The position numbers and the translations under genes are program-made. Below, piece after piece: positions 18,365-26,650 of a DNA stretch of 64,000 nt. Within the stretch, counting starts at the first letter, position 1. Every line of letters begins with the position of its first letter. This DNA comes from Streptomyces iakyrus (GTDB taxonomy: Bacteria > Actinomycetota > Actinomycetes > Streptomycetales > Streptomycetaceae), in assembly GCF_000717055.1 (NCBI RefSeq), contig NZ_JNXI01000008.1, positions 1 through 64,000 on the forward strand, given 5' to 3'. A model generated the notes under the pieces. It did not search any database. It saw nothing but the letters and a program-made list of their open reading frames with translations, and had not been told where the DNA came from.

Positions 18365-19129
18365 GTGACCGACACGGGCGTGGGCCGGGGCGTTTGGACG
18401 GCGGACCCAGCCCCGCTGAGTGAGACGTGCGCGTCCTGCGCGGCGCGGGGACGCGCACCGGCCGACCTGCTGATGTGCCTGACCTGCGGCCACGTGGGCT
18501 GCAACGACAGCTCTCCCGGCGCCCACGCCACGGCTCACTTCGACTCCAGCGCACATCCGGTGGCACGCACCCTGGCACACGAGGCGGAATGGGCCTGGTG
18601 CTACGAGGACGAGGTGTATCTGGACCCGCCGGAAGAGCCCGTGCCGCGTTCCGCCCCGCGGCCGCCCGAGTCGGTCTGGGACTACCCGCGGCCGCCCGTC
18701 ATACGGGAGGACGACCGTGACGTGCGGGTGGAGTGCGCCGGCCAGGTGGTGGCCGAGACCCGCAGGGCCGTACGGGTACTGGAGACCAGCCATCCCCCCG
18801 TGTTCTACATCCCTCCGCAGGACGTCCGTACGGCGTTCCTGTCTCCGGCGGTCGCGGGACGGACCTGGTGCGAATGGAAGGGGTCGGCCCGGTACTGGGA
18901 CGTCATCGTGGGAGACGACGTACGCCCTCGTGCCGCTTGGAGCTATCCCCGTCCCAAGCCCGGCTACGCTCTCCTCGCCGGCTTCTTCGCCTTCTACCCG
19001 AGCCGCATGGACCGCTGCACGGTCGACGGAGACGAGGTCACGGCGCAGGAGGGCGACTTCTACGGCGGCTGGATCACCGCGGAGGTGCGGGGGCCGTTCA
19101 AGGGCGCCCCGGGCACCCGACTGTGGTGA
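18365..19129 (+). CDS. UBP-type zinc finger fused to DUF427
   Basis: A 254-residue protein starting GTG 18365 with GGAGGAGAGA upstream. The N-terminal 75 residues form a UBP-type (ubiquitin-hydrolase-like) zinc finger: CASCAARG, LLMCLTCGHVGCNDSSPGAH, HFDSSAHPVARTLAHEAEWA, WCYEDE, with the expected Cys/His pattern. The remainder (about 85-254) is a DUF427 domain (VRVECAGQVVAETRRAVRVL, TWCEWKGSARYWDVIV, GYALLAGFFAFYPSRMD). DUF427 is a small beta-barrel of uncertain function, normally a single-domain protein. Actinobacteria have ubiquitin-like Pup but no true ubiquitin, so the finger more likely recognises another C-terminus or partner. The gene ends 22 bp from the convergent YdcF-like gene. Confidence 0.85.
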   Translation: MTDTGVGRGVWTADPAPLSETCASCAARGRAPADLLMCLTCGHVGCNDSSPGAHATAHFDSSAHPVARTLAHEAEWAWCYEDEVYLDPPEEPVPRSAPRPPESVWDYPRPPVIREDDRDVRVECAGQVVAETRRAVRVLETSHPPVFYIPPQDVRTAFLSPAVAGRTWCEWKGSARYWDVIVGDDVRPRAAWSYPRPKPGYALLAGFFAFYPSRMDRCTVDGDEVTAQEGDFYGGWITAEVRGPFKGAPGTRLW

Positions 19130-19151
19130 GGCGGCGACGGTCAGCCGCGCA

Positions 19152-20150
19152 TCAGCGCTGGAAGACCGCCGTCGACACCGGCACTGCCAGCAGCAGGCTG
19201 AGTCCGATCAGGGGGAGGCGGTCCAGCCACAGGACGGCGGCGAATTCGCGCAGGGTCGCCGCCAGCCAGTAGGCGGGGGAGGTCGGCGCGCCCACGACGT
19301 GCGCGGGCACACCGACGCGGCGGGCCAGCAGGGTCGTGCGGTAGACGTGGAAGCCGCTGGTGACCACCGTGGCCCGGTGGCCGGGAGCGGTGCCGTCCAC
19401 GAGCGCCGCGCTGAAGCGGAGGTTCTGCCCGGTGTTGACGGAGCGGTCTTCCCGCACGATCCGGTCGGCGGGCACCCCGCGTCCGCGCAGATAGTCGGCC
19501 ATCGCCTCCGCCTCGGAGCGGACCTCGTCGTCGCCCTGTCCGCCCGAGAGGACGAACACCACATCAGGCGCGTCCGGTGCGCGGGCGGCGTCGATCGCCA
19601 GGGCGCGCTCGAGCCTGCGGGTCAGCAGCGGGCCGGGCCGGTCGCCGTCGAGCCCGGCGCCCAGGACGACGACATGGGTGGTTTCCGGCAGGGGGCTGCT
19701 ACGGCCGCGGATGACCACGTAACCGGCGAAGACGAGGAAGAGCAGACTGAGGTATCCCGCGGCCGCGTTCACCGCGACCACGAGTGCACCGAACGCTTCG
19801 CCGCCGCCCGCGTAGAAGACCGCGTCGAGGCCGAGCACCGCCAGCACCGCGCAGCCGGCGGCCCCGGTCGCCAGCAGGGCTGCCTGCGGTCCGTAGCGCC
19901 GGACCAGGAGGACGCCGTCGGTCAGCAACAGCAGGCCCAGCGCGAGCGCCAGGAGCGCGGCGGCGACGGCAACGACGGTGGCGAAGGTCGGGTGGGATGC
20001 CGCACTGCGACTGGCCACGCCGAGCCCGGCTGAGGTCACCGCGAGGCAGAACAGAACGGCAGTGGAGAACCGGTGCGGTGCCAGCAGGGCGTTGACGACG
20101 CCGCCCGCGGCGAACACGACCGCGGCGAGGTACTCCGGGTACTCCGGCAT
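19152..20150 (-). CDS. YdcF/DUF218-family membrane protein
   Basis: A 332-residue protein; ATG at 20150 (MPEYPEYLAAVVFAAGG) starts the hydrophobic part and the open frame further upstream is unrelated. Five or so membrane segments occupy residues 1-150. The DUF218 catalytic-like domain follows: THVVVLGAGLDGDRPGPLL, VFVLSGGQGDDEVRSEAEAM, VREDRSVNTGQNLRFSA and VTSGFHVYRTTLLARRVG. This is the SanA/ElyC/YdcF family, linked in other bacteria to envelope integrity or vancomycin tolerance. A last hydrophobic segment closes the protein. Role here is inferred only at the level of envelope-related function. Confidence 0.88.
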   Translation of the reverse strand: MPEYPEYLAAVVFAAGGVVNALLAPHRFSTAVLFCLAVTSAGLGVASRSAASHPTFATVVAVAAALLALALGLLLLTDGVLLVRRYGPQAALLATGAAGCAVLAVLGLDAVFYAGGGEAFGALVVAVNAAAGYLSLLFLVFAGYVVIRGRSSPLPETTHVVVLGAGLDGDRPGPLLTRRLERALAIDAARAPDAPDVVFVLSGGQGDDEVRSEAEAMADYLRGRGVPADRIVREDRSVNTGQNLRFSAALVDGTAPGHRATVVTSGFHVYRTTLLARRVGVPAHVVGAPTSPAYWLAATLREFAAVLWLDRLPLIGLSLLLAVPVSTAVFQR

Positions 20151-20446
20151 GTGCCGCACTGCTCCGCTCTTCCGCCCGCCGGGCCGCTGCCCGTACCTGC
20201 CCGCCCTTCGCCGCCCGCGGGTTCGCGGATCCGGGACTGACGACTGCCGGCCATCCTCCCAGACCTGCTGGGGCGCGCCGAACGCGGGCGGGCGGTGGCA
20301 CATGATCGGCCGGACCAGCACGTCGCCCCGACGGCGCCGCCCGAGAACCACACAGAACGTTCGGAAAGTCGGGTGGCAGGCGAAGGCGCGCCTTGTCGAG
20401 TTGAAGGGCCCTCGGGCCGAGTGTCAAAATTGGCGACCAACTGCAC

Positions 20447-20840
20447 GCGGTAGGAGTGCTCCCGGGTCCACTCTTCCCAGGCGCGTCTGGCCGGGTCACG
20501 GGTCTCGAAGACCAGGTGGCCGCCGGGCCGCAGTGCTTCATGAGCTCCCCACAGCGTCTTCAGCCAGGTGTCCGGATCAACGATCTCCTGGGCGACGTTC
20601 GCGGTCATCGTCGCGAGGTCGACCTGCAATGGCGGGAGGGCTGTCGCGTCCCCGCAGATCCAGCGCACTCGCTCACTGCGCGGTCTGGACCGGGCGACGT
20701 CGACGGATGCCTGAGCGGGGTCGATGCCGACGTCGACCCCACGGTCGGCCAGGAGAAGTGCGAACACCCCGGTGCCGCAGCCGATGTCCAGAACTCGATG
20801 CGCCCCAGATGCGGCCGAACGTATGCAGAGGCGGCCCTAG
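20447..20840 (-). pseudogene. Truncated SAM-dependent methyltransferase
   Basis: The minus strand encodes the core of a class I methyltransferase: AHRVLDIGCGTGVFALLLAD (SAM-binding motif I), VRWICGDATALPP, ALRPGGHLVFETRDPARRAW and WTREHSYRVQ. Upstream of motif I the frame meets TAG near 20830 and no start is available. After EHSYRVQ (near 20450) the sequence changes to unrelated residues and the C-terminal third is missing. Both ends are lost, so it is a fragment. The flanking DNA to 20151 contains nothing recognisable. Confidence 0.65.
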
Positions 20841-21031
20841 GAGCTGCTGAGTTGGATCCGGATGGCCGTGCGCGGAGCGACAGCTGGACGACCGTGCGCT
20901 TCATGTTCGCCCGCTGACCCGCGCCTTGAGAACGAGGACTCGTCGCGGCCCGACTGCTGCGGGCGTGCGCCCGTTTACGATCTTCTGACTGCGGTGCACA
21001 CCAGGTGCGGCGCTTGGCAGGGGGGTTCGTG

Positions 21032-22453
21032 GTGAACAGACGCTTCTCTTACGGCGGTTGGAGAGCTGCGGCGTTGCTGATCGCGATGGTTGTGGCCGTA
21101 CCGCTGTCGGCGGCGCCGCCCGCGGCGGCCCGGCACGGGGCTGTGCCGGGCGATGTCAACGGTGACGGATACCGCGATGCGGTACTGCCCGCGCCGGGCG
21201 CGAACGTCGCCGGCACGGCGGGAGCCGGTGCGGTGGTCGTGCTCTACGGATCGAAGTCGGGCCTGTCGACGTCCCAGCGGACCGTCATCACACAGAACTC
21301 TGCCGGGGTGCCGGGCTCGGCGGAGGCGCACGACGGCTTCGGCGGCGCCACCGCGACGGCCGACCTCAACCGGGACGGGTACGCGGACCTGGTGGTGTCC
21401 GCCCCGTTCGAGGACACCCCGCAGGGCCGGGACGTCGGCACGGTGACGGTGCTGTGGGGCGGGAAGAACGGGTTGACGTCCGGCACCGACCTGCCGGCGA
21501 CGAGCCCCGGCGCGTACTACGGCATCGACGTGGCGGCGTTGAGTGCGGGCCCCGGTGCCGCAACCCAGGTGCTCGTAGGCGGGTACGAGGGGGCGATGCG
21601 TTTCACCGGGCCGTTCACCCGCCGCGGCACCTACGGTGAGGCCGTCGAGAACCGGGACACCCCGTCCGTGAACAGCGTCGCGCTGGGCGACTTCGCCGAG
21701 GGGGGCCAACCGGACGCAGTGGTCGTCACCGTCCGGATGAGCGAGCTGAGCGGCGGGCAGGTGTACGTGAACCCGGTGTACGCAGGTGCGCAGCAGCAGG
21801 GCAACGGCCTGATCGCGGCCACCGGGGACGTCAACGGCGATGGGCACGACGACCTGGTCGTCGGTGACCCGGACGATCCGCAGAATGCCGCTGACGGTGC
21901 CCTCGGTGGCCGCCTGCTCGTCTGGTACGGCTCGGCGCGCGGCATAGCACGGGAGGCGCAGCCGGTGCGGCTGACGCAGAACACCCCCGGTGTTCCCGGA
22001 TCGAGCGAGAAGGGTGACAACTTCGGTGCCGCCCTCGCCGTGGCCGATCTGAACCGGGACGGGCTGGAGGACATTGTGGTCGGCTCGCCGCTGGAGGACA
22101 CAGGCAAAAGCAACGCCGGGCAGGTGACGGTCATCCCCGGCCGCCGGACCGGCTCCCTCGGAACCGGCGCGTACACCTACACGCAGGACACCGCCGGCAT
22201 ACCCGGAGCCGGCGAGACCGGGGACTCGTTCGGCACCAGCGTGGCCGTCGGCGACATCAACGGGGACGGTAGGCCGGAACTCTTCCTCAGCGCCGCCGAG
22301 GAGAACACCTCGACGGGTGCGGTATGGGTCCTGCCCGGGGGCACGGGCGGGCCAACCGCGCGAGGCAGCTACCTGATCACCGCCCCGTCCGTGGGCTTCT
22401 CCCAGCGGGAGAACACCCTCCTCGGCGGCAACGGCCTCCTCGGGGTGATCTGA
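21032..22453 (+). CDS. Secreted FG-GAP repeat (integrin-alpha-like) protein
   Basis: A 473-residue exported protein; GTG at 21032 is preferred because the G-rich ribosome site (21020-21025) lies six bases before it. A signal peptide (VNRRFSYGGWRAAALLIAMV, then VAVPLSAAPPAAARH) is followed by about six beta-propeller blades. Each blade carries a calcium-loop repeat of the DxNxDGxxD type, for example GDVNGDGYRDAVL, ADLNRDGYADLVV, GDVNGDGHDDLVVGDP, ADLNRDGLEDIVVGSP and GDINGDGRPELFLS. FG-GAP propellers bind other proteins or glycans outside the cell. No sorting signal or membrane anchor is seen at the C-terminus. Its neighbours give no functional clue. Confidence 0.9.
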   Translation: MNRRFSYGGWRAAALLIAMVVAVPLSAAPPAAARHGAVPGDVNGDGYRDAVLPAPGANVAGTAGAGAVVVLYGSKSGLSTSQRTVITQNSAGVPGSAEAHDGFGGATATADLNRDGYADLVVSAPFEDTPQGRDVGTVTVLWGGKNGLTSGTDLPATSPGAYYGIDVAALSAGPGAATQVLVGGYEGAMRFTGPFTRRGTYGEAVENRDTPSVNSVALGDFAEGGQPDAVVVTVRMSELSGGQVYVNPVYAGAQQQGNGLIAATGDVNGDGHDDLVVGDPDDPQNAADGALGGRLLVWYGSARGIAREAQPVRLTQNTPGVPGSSEKGDNFGAALAVADLNRDGLEDIVVGSPLEDTGKSNAGQVTVIPGRRTGSLGTGAYTYTQDTAGIPGAGETGDSFGTSVAVGDINGDGRPELFLSAAEENTSTGAVWVLPGGTGGPTARGSYLITAPSVGFSQRENTLLGGNGLLGVI

Positions 22454-22604
22454 CACGGACGTGTACCGGCTCGGCTTCGGGGTGGGGCCATGGTCGTCGA
22501 CCGGGGGGGTGGCGACCTCCACCTTGCGTTTCCCCAACTCGCCTGCGGCGTCGTCTGCTCACGACGACTCCGAACGTCATGCTGAAACGTTCAGCAAGGA
22601 CGCG

Positions 22605-23744
22605 TCAGCCGGCCCGAAGACCGACCGCCAGCGTCAGTTCAAGGACCCGGTGCGGGGATGCGAGATCCGGAAACAGTTCCCGCAGCTGCGACATCCGGTA
22701 GCGGACCGTCTGGGGATGGACGAACAACGCCGCTGCCACCTCGTCCCGCCTGCCCTGGTGCAGCAGCCACGCCCGCAACGTCTCCTCCAGGCGCCGCGCG
22801 GTCGCGTCAGGCAGAGTCCGCAACGGTGCGAGGGCTCGGGCACGCAGGTCCGCGAACGCGTCCGCGTCGGCGCTCAGCACCAGTTCGGGCAGGTGGTCCT
22901 CGGTGTCGCGGATATCGGAGGAGAGGGAGCGCGCGCGTGCGGCTCGTGCGTACGAGGCGGAGGCACGCGTCCATGGCCGGGCCGGGCCGGCCACGGCGGT
23001 GCGGTCGGTCAGCTGCCGCAACAGATGTGATCGGTCGGCGTCAGGAACGAGCAGCACACCGGTGCCATCCGGCAGATCGTCGAGGACGAGGGTGCTCGGG
23101 TCGAGCGCGCGGTAGGCAGGCCGGGCCTGCGCGGCGGGCAGCAGGACCGCGGTCAGCGTGACCGGAGCCTGCCACCCGGCTCGTTGAGCAGAGGCGAGCA
23201 ACACGTCCGGGCTCGCGCCGGCGAGGAGGTCGCGGGCCAGCTGTTCCAGGTGGCGCTCGTGGGCCCGGCCCTGGGCGGCCAGTTCGTCGGCGTGGCCCGC
23301 GGCGCTCGCGGCGGAGAGCTCGTCGATGTAGGCGAAGGTCAGCTCGGCGAACTTGGCGACCTCGGCGGCGGGCAGACCTGCGGGTACGGCACCCGCAGCC
23401 AGGCCTCGCCAGGCCACGCGGGCGCCGACGCGGTAGGCGCTGAGCAGGGCGTCCATCGAACGGCCGTCGCGCACCTCGCCGCGGCCCAGCTCGTAGGCTG
23501 CGTCACCGCCGTGGCCGCCCGTGGCGTTCCCGCTCGCGAGGTCCAGGTAGTGCCCCAGGGCGGTGCGGACGGCTCGCCGGATGGTGCCGCCCATGCTGCC
23601 CGAAAGGGCGTTGGCGTAGGAAGGGACCTCATCGATGATCGCCTGGACGACCTCGTCGGCGGTGGTCTTCAGCGCGGCCCGCAATGCGGTGACCGTCGTC
23701 TCATCCAAGGCCAGTTCGCTGGCCCTCCGGATTGCATGGCTCAC
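22605..23744 (-). CDS. PucR-family transcriptional regulator
   Basis: A 379-residue regulator when started at GTG 23744 (AGGGA eight bases upstream); a TTG at 23765 would add seven residues but has no ribosome site. The N-terminal half is an all-helical sensor region of the type found in actinobacterial PucR/CdaR proteins. A GGDEF-like linker region follows, then the C-terminal PucR helix-turn-helix: LEETLRAWLLHQGRRDEVAA, ALFVHPQTVRYRMSQLRELF. It is divergent from the ferredoxin-reductase/desaturase pair, and the gap contains two palindromes (23749-23765, 23785-23800). It therefore very probably controls that pair and itself. Ligand unknown; a fatty acid would fit the target genes. Confidence 0.88.
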   Translation of the reverse strand: MSHAIRRASELALDETTVTALRAALKTTADEVVQAIIDEVPSYANALSGSMGGTIRRAVRTALGHYLDLASGNATGGHGGDAAYELGRGEVRDGRSMDALLSAYRVGARVAWRGLAAGAVPAGLPAAEVAKFAELTFAYIDELSAASAAGHADELAAQGRAHERHLEQLARDLLAGASPDVLLASAQRAGWQAPVTLTAVLLPAAQARPAYRALDPSTLVLDDLPDGTGVLLVPDADRSHLLRQLTDRTAVAGPARPWTRASASYARAARARSLSSDIRDTEDHLPELVLSADADAFADLRARALAPLRTLPDATARRLEETLRAWLLHQGRRDEVAAALFVHPQTVRYRMSQLRELFPDLASPHRVLELTLAVGLRAG

Positions 23745-23748
23745 GCTT

Positions 23749-23765
23749 TTGTTCCCTGCGAACAA
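23749..23765. promoter_or_regulatory. Inverted repeat in PucR/desaturase divergent region
   Basis: TTGTTC-CCTGC-GAACAA is a perfect 6-bp inverted repeat lying immediately upstream of the GTG start chosen for the PucR gene. It is well placed as an autoregulatory operator; this is inference from position and symmetry. Confidence 0.4.
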
Positions 23766-23779
23766 TTCGGTCGATCAGA

Positions 23780-23808
23780 TTTACGTCCTGCGGTCAGGAC
23801 TTTACACC
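23780..23808 (+). promoter_or_regulatory. Putative promoter with embedded operator for the reductase/desaturase pair
   Basis: TTTACG (23780-23785) and TACACC (23803-23808), 17 bases apart, resemble -35 and -10 elements of a housekeeping promoter. Starting within the last base of the -35 box lies the inverted repeat GTCCTG-CGGT-CAGGAC (23785-23800), so a bound regulator would block or remodel polymerase. The reductase ATG is 24 bases downstream of the -10, leaving a short leader with GGAG. Confidence 0.45.
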
Positions 23809-23831
23809 CTGAGGCACAGCAAGCTGGAGTC

Positions 23832-24887
23832 ATGACGAGTACACCCCTCCGCAGCAGGGCGTGGAAACTGCTCGAGATGGTCACGACGCCGCTGCTGCCG
23901 TCGGACTACCTCGACCTGGTCAGCCCGCTGCGTGCCGGCGCTGACCTGCGTGGGCGCATCGAGGCCGTGCACCCCGAGACGGGTGACGCCGCGACCATCG
24001 TGATCAGGCCGGGGCGGGGCTGGCGCGGCCACACAGCCGGTCAGTACGTGCGGATCGGGGTCGATGTCGACGGGGTGCGCCTGTGGCGTGCCTACTCGCT
24101 CACCTCGCCGACGAACCGCCAGGACGGCCGCATCACGATCACCGTGAAGGCGATCCCGGACGGCAAGGTCAGCAGCCACCTGGTCCGCAGGGTGAAACCG
24201 GGCACGCTGATCCAGCTCGACCAGGCGACCGGTGACTTCGTGCTGCCGGAGGCCAAGCCCGCCAAGGTGCTCTACCTGACGGCCGGCAGCGGCATCACGC
24301 CTGTGATGGGCATGCTGCGCGACACCGAGTTCGACGACGTCGTCATGGTCCACTCCGCGCCACAGCCGCACGACGTGATCTTCCGCGACGAGCTGCACGG
24401 CCTGGTCGCGGACAAGAAGCTGAGTCTCACCGAGCTGCACACCGACACGGACGGCATGCTCGACATCGCCCGTCTCGACGAACTCGTGCCCGATTGGGCC
24501 GAGCGCGAGACCTGGGCCTGCGGGCCGGCGGGCCTGCTCGACGCCGCCGAAAAGCACTGGAGCGAGCACGGCGTCCCGGAGCGCCTGCACGTAGAACGCT
24601 TCCGCCCCAGCATCGTCGCCGCCGGCGACGGTGGCGAGGTCACGTTCAGCACCACCGGCAAGACCGTCGACGCGGACGGCACCACGCCGTTGCTGGACGT
24701 CGGCGAGGAGGCCGGCGTGCTCATGCCGTCCGGGTGCCGCATGGGCATCTGCTTCGGCTGCGTCACACCGCTCAAGGCGGGCGCCGTCCGCGACCTGCGC
24801 ACCGGCGAGATCACCGAGGCCGAGCCGGGCGTCCTCATCCAGACCTGCGTGTCCGCCGCGGCGGGCCCTTGCGACATCGAACGGTAG
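23832..24887 (+). CDS. Ferredoxin reductase with C-terminal 2Fe-2S domain (Rv3230c-like)
   Basis: A 351-residue electron-transfer protein. The FAD domain has GQYVRIGVDVDGVRLWRAYS (RxYS flavin motif), the NAD(P)H domain LYLTAGSGITPVMGMLRDTE and WACGPAG. A plant-type ferredoxin domain ends the protein with Cys302, 307, 310 and 339 (CRMGICFGC, then QTC), a CX4CX2CX28C pattern. In mycobacteria the homologous pair Rv3230c-DesA3 forms a membrane stearoyl-CoA Delta9 desaturase. Here the desaturase gene follows by eight bases. ATG at 23832 follows GGAG. The protein should pass electrons from NADPH to the desaturase di-iron centre at the membrane. Confidence 0.93.
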   Translation: MTSTPLRSRAWKLLEMVTTPLLPSDYLDLVSPLRAGADLRGRIEAVHPETGDAATIVIRPGRGWRGHTAGQYVRIGVDVDGVRLWRAYSLTSPTNRQDGRITITVKAIPDGKVSSHLVRRVKPGTLIQLDQATGDFVLPEAKPAKVLYLTAGSGITPVMGMLRDTEFDDVVMVHSAPQPHDVIFRDELHGLVADKKLSLTELHTDTDGMLDIARLDELVPDWAERETWACGPAGLLDAAEKHWSEHGVPERLHVERFRPSIVAAGDGGEVTFSTTGKTVDADGTTPLLDVGEEAGVLMPSGCRMGICFGCVTPLKAGAVRDLRTGEITEAEPGVLIQTCVSAAAGPCDIER

Positions 24888-24894
24888 GAGCACC

Positions 24895-26013
24895 TTGACC
24901 GCCATCGACCCCACTGCCCACCTGACCGCGGAGCAGATCGAGGAGCTCGGCCGCGAGCTGGACGCGATCCGCGACGAGGTGATCGCGAGTCGCGGTGAGA
25001 AGGACGCCGCCTACATCCGCAAGGTCATCTCGGCGCAGCGCAAGCTCGAACTGGTCAGCAGGGGCGTGCTGTTGTTCTCGATCTTCCCGCCCGCGTGGCT
25101 GATCGGGACCGCCGGGCTGTCCGTGGCGAAGATCATGGACAACATGGAGATCGGCCACAACATCCTGCACGGCCAGTGGGACTGGATGCGGGACCCGAAG
25201 ATCCACTCCACCACCTGGGAATGGGATCACGTCTCGCCGGCCGACCAGTGGAAGCATTCGCACAACGAGCTGCACCACACGTACACCAACGTGATCGGCA
25301 AGGACAACGACCTCGGCTACGGCATCATGCGCGTCGACGAGGACCAGAAGTGGCACCCGATCCACCTCGGCCAGCCGCTGTGGAACTTCATCAACGCCTG
25401 CTTCTTCGAGTACGGCATCGCAGCGTACGACCTGGAGCTCGGCAAGAACCTGCACAAGCGCCGCCGCAACAACCCGGAGTTCCGCGCGCGGGCCAGGGCC
25501 GTGGGCCGCAAGATCCGCAAGCAGGTGCTCAAGGACTACGTGATCCACCCGCTGTTGTCGGGTCCGTCGTTCCTCCCCACGCTCGCCGCCACGTTCACAG
25601 CGAACCTCGTCCGCAACATCTGGTCCCACTCGGTGATCATGTGCGGGCACTTCCCCGAGGGCGTGCAGGTCTTCGAGCGCCGGTCGATCAAGGGCGAGAC
25701 GCGCGGCCAGTGGTACCTGCGCCAGATGATGGGCTCGGCGAACATCAGCGGCAGCAAGGCCATGCACTTCATGACCGGCAACCTGTCGCACCAGATCGAG
25801 CACCACCTGTTCCCTGACCTGCCGAGCAACCGGTACGCCGAGGTCGCCGTGAAGGTGCGCGCCCTGTTCGAAAAGTACGAGCTGGAGTACGTCACCGGGC
25901 CGCTGCCCAAGCAGGTGTTCTCCGCGTGGCGCAAGGTCTTCAGGCTCTCGCTGCCGAACAAGGAGCCCAAGGTGAAAACGCCGGCCCGCGAGCAGGAGCT
26001 CGTCGCGGCCTGA
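24895..26013 (+). CDS. Membrane fatty-acyl desaturase (DesA3-like)
   Basis: A 372-residue integral membrane di-iron desaturase, starting TTG 24895 with TAGGAG upstream. All three histidine boxes are present: GHNILHG (His88, His92), HSHNELHH (about 121-128) and HQIEHH (about 299-304, in LSHQIEHHLFPDLPSNRY). Hydrophobic segments surround the boxes (LLFSIFPPAWLIGTAGLSVA; LAATFTANLVRNIWSHSVIM). By homology with mycobacterial DesA3 it should introduce a Delta9 double bond into long-chain acyl-CoA, changing membrane fluidity. Translation initiates eight bases after the reductase stop, so the two form an operon, under the divergent PucR regulator. Confidence 0.93.
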   Translation: MTAIDPTAHLTAEQIEELGRELDAIRDEVIASRGEKDAAYIRKVISAQRKLELVSRGVLLFSIFPPAWLIGTAGLSVAKIMDNMEIGHNILHGQWDWMRDPKIHSTTWEWDHVSPADQWKHSHNELHHTYTNVIGKDNDLGYGIMRVDEDQKWHPIHLGQPLWNFINACFFEYGIAAYDLELGKNLHKRRRNNPEFRARARAVGRKIRKQVLKDYVIHPLLSGPSFLPTLAATFTANLVRNIWSHSVIMCGHFPEGVQVFERRSIKGETRGQWYLRQMMGSANISGSKAMHFMTGNLSHQIEHHLFPDLPSNRYAEVAVKVRALFEKYELEYVTGPLPKQVFSAWRKVFRLSLPNKEPKVKTPAREQELVAA

Positions 26014-26211
26014 TTCCCGGTACTGGTTCAGACCCTTCGGCCGCACCGGCGGCACGGGCCGGGTTCGGTGAGATCCGTTGCGGACGGTGAGCGACCGCGA
26101 CATCAGAAGTCCGCGCGGACGGCCCTCCGCGCGGACCACGTCGGCCGGCGGGATCATGCACGCCCATGGGCGGCTCTGACACGCGGAGCGAAGCCCTCGG
26201 CGGGTGGGCGG

Positions 26212-26316
26212 TGGTGTGATCACCGGCAAGTGATCGACGCGACTGCGGTCAAGTACCGCTCCGGCACGCCGTGAATGGACCTGCCCGAGCACTTCGGCTC
26301 ATGGAAGGGCGCCCAC
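26212..26316 (+). pseudogene. N-terminal fragment of an IS5-family transposase
   Basis: The frame reads HRQVIDATAVKYRSGTP, a TGA stop (26272-26274) and then MDLPEHFGSWKGAHN. This is the N-terminal helix-turn-helix region of IS5-family transposases, where the stop replaces the conserved Trp of SGTPWxDLPExFGxWK (TGG to TGA). Nothing of the catalytic domain follows. It is a separate remnant from the IS5 copy at 2.8-3.5 kb, which lacks just this part. Confidence 0.6.
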
Positions 26317-26650
26317 AACCTCGGCTGCATCGTCGTCGTACACGACCTCAACCACAACCACACCTGAGGTGCCCGCCGGGAGCCCGGGGTCGTCGATCGC
26401 CATCGGAACCGGAGTGCCCACACGAAGGTCGCCGGTCGAACGAGGAGTCGCTGCACTGGTCAGTCGCGCCGCATGGCGGTCAGGCCACGGACTGGCGTCC
26501 CGAGCGTCGCCCTGCCCGGGGTGCACCGCGCTCCGGAAATCTGATACTTCTGAGGTCATTGTCATGCATCCGTCGACCAGACGGATGGAAACCCGCGCGT
26601 CGGCGAGCGGCGGCTGAGGTCCGCGCGGGCGGGCGGATGGGAAACGGACG
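26317..26650. other. Intergenic stretch, no gene recognised
   Basis: The 334 bases before the membrane protein gene show no assignable frame. A minus-strand frame across 26300-26450 has a coding-like look (VGTPVPMAIDDPGLPAGTSG) but no start, neighbours or family; it may be another fragment. Confidence 0.35.
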
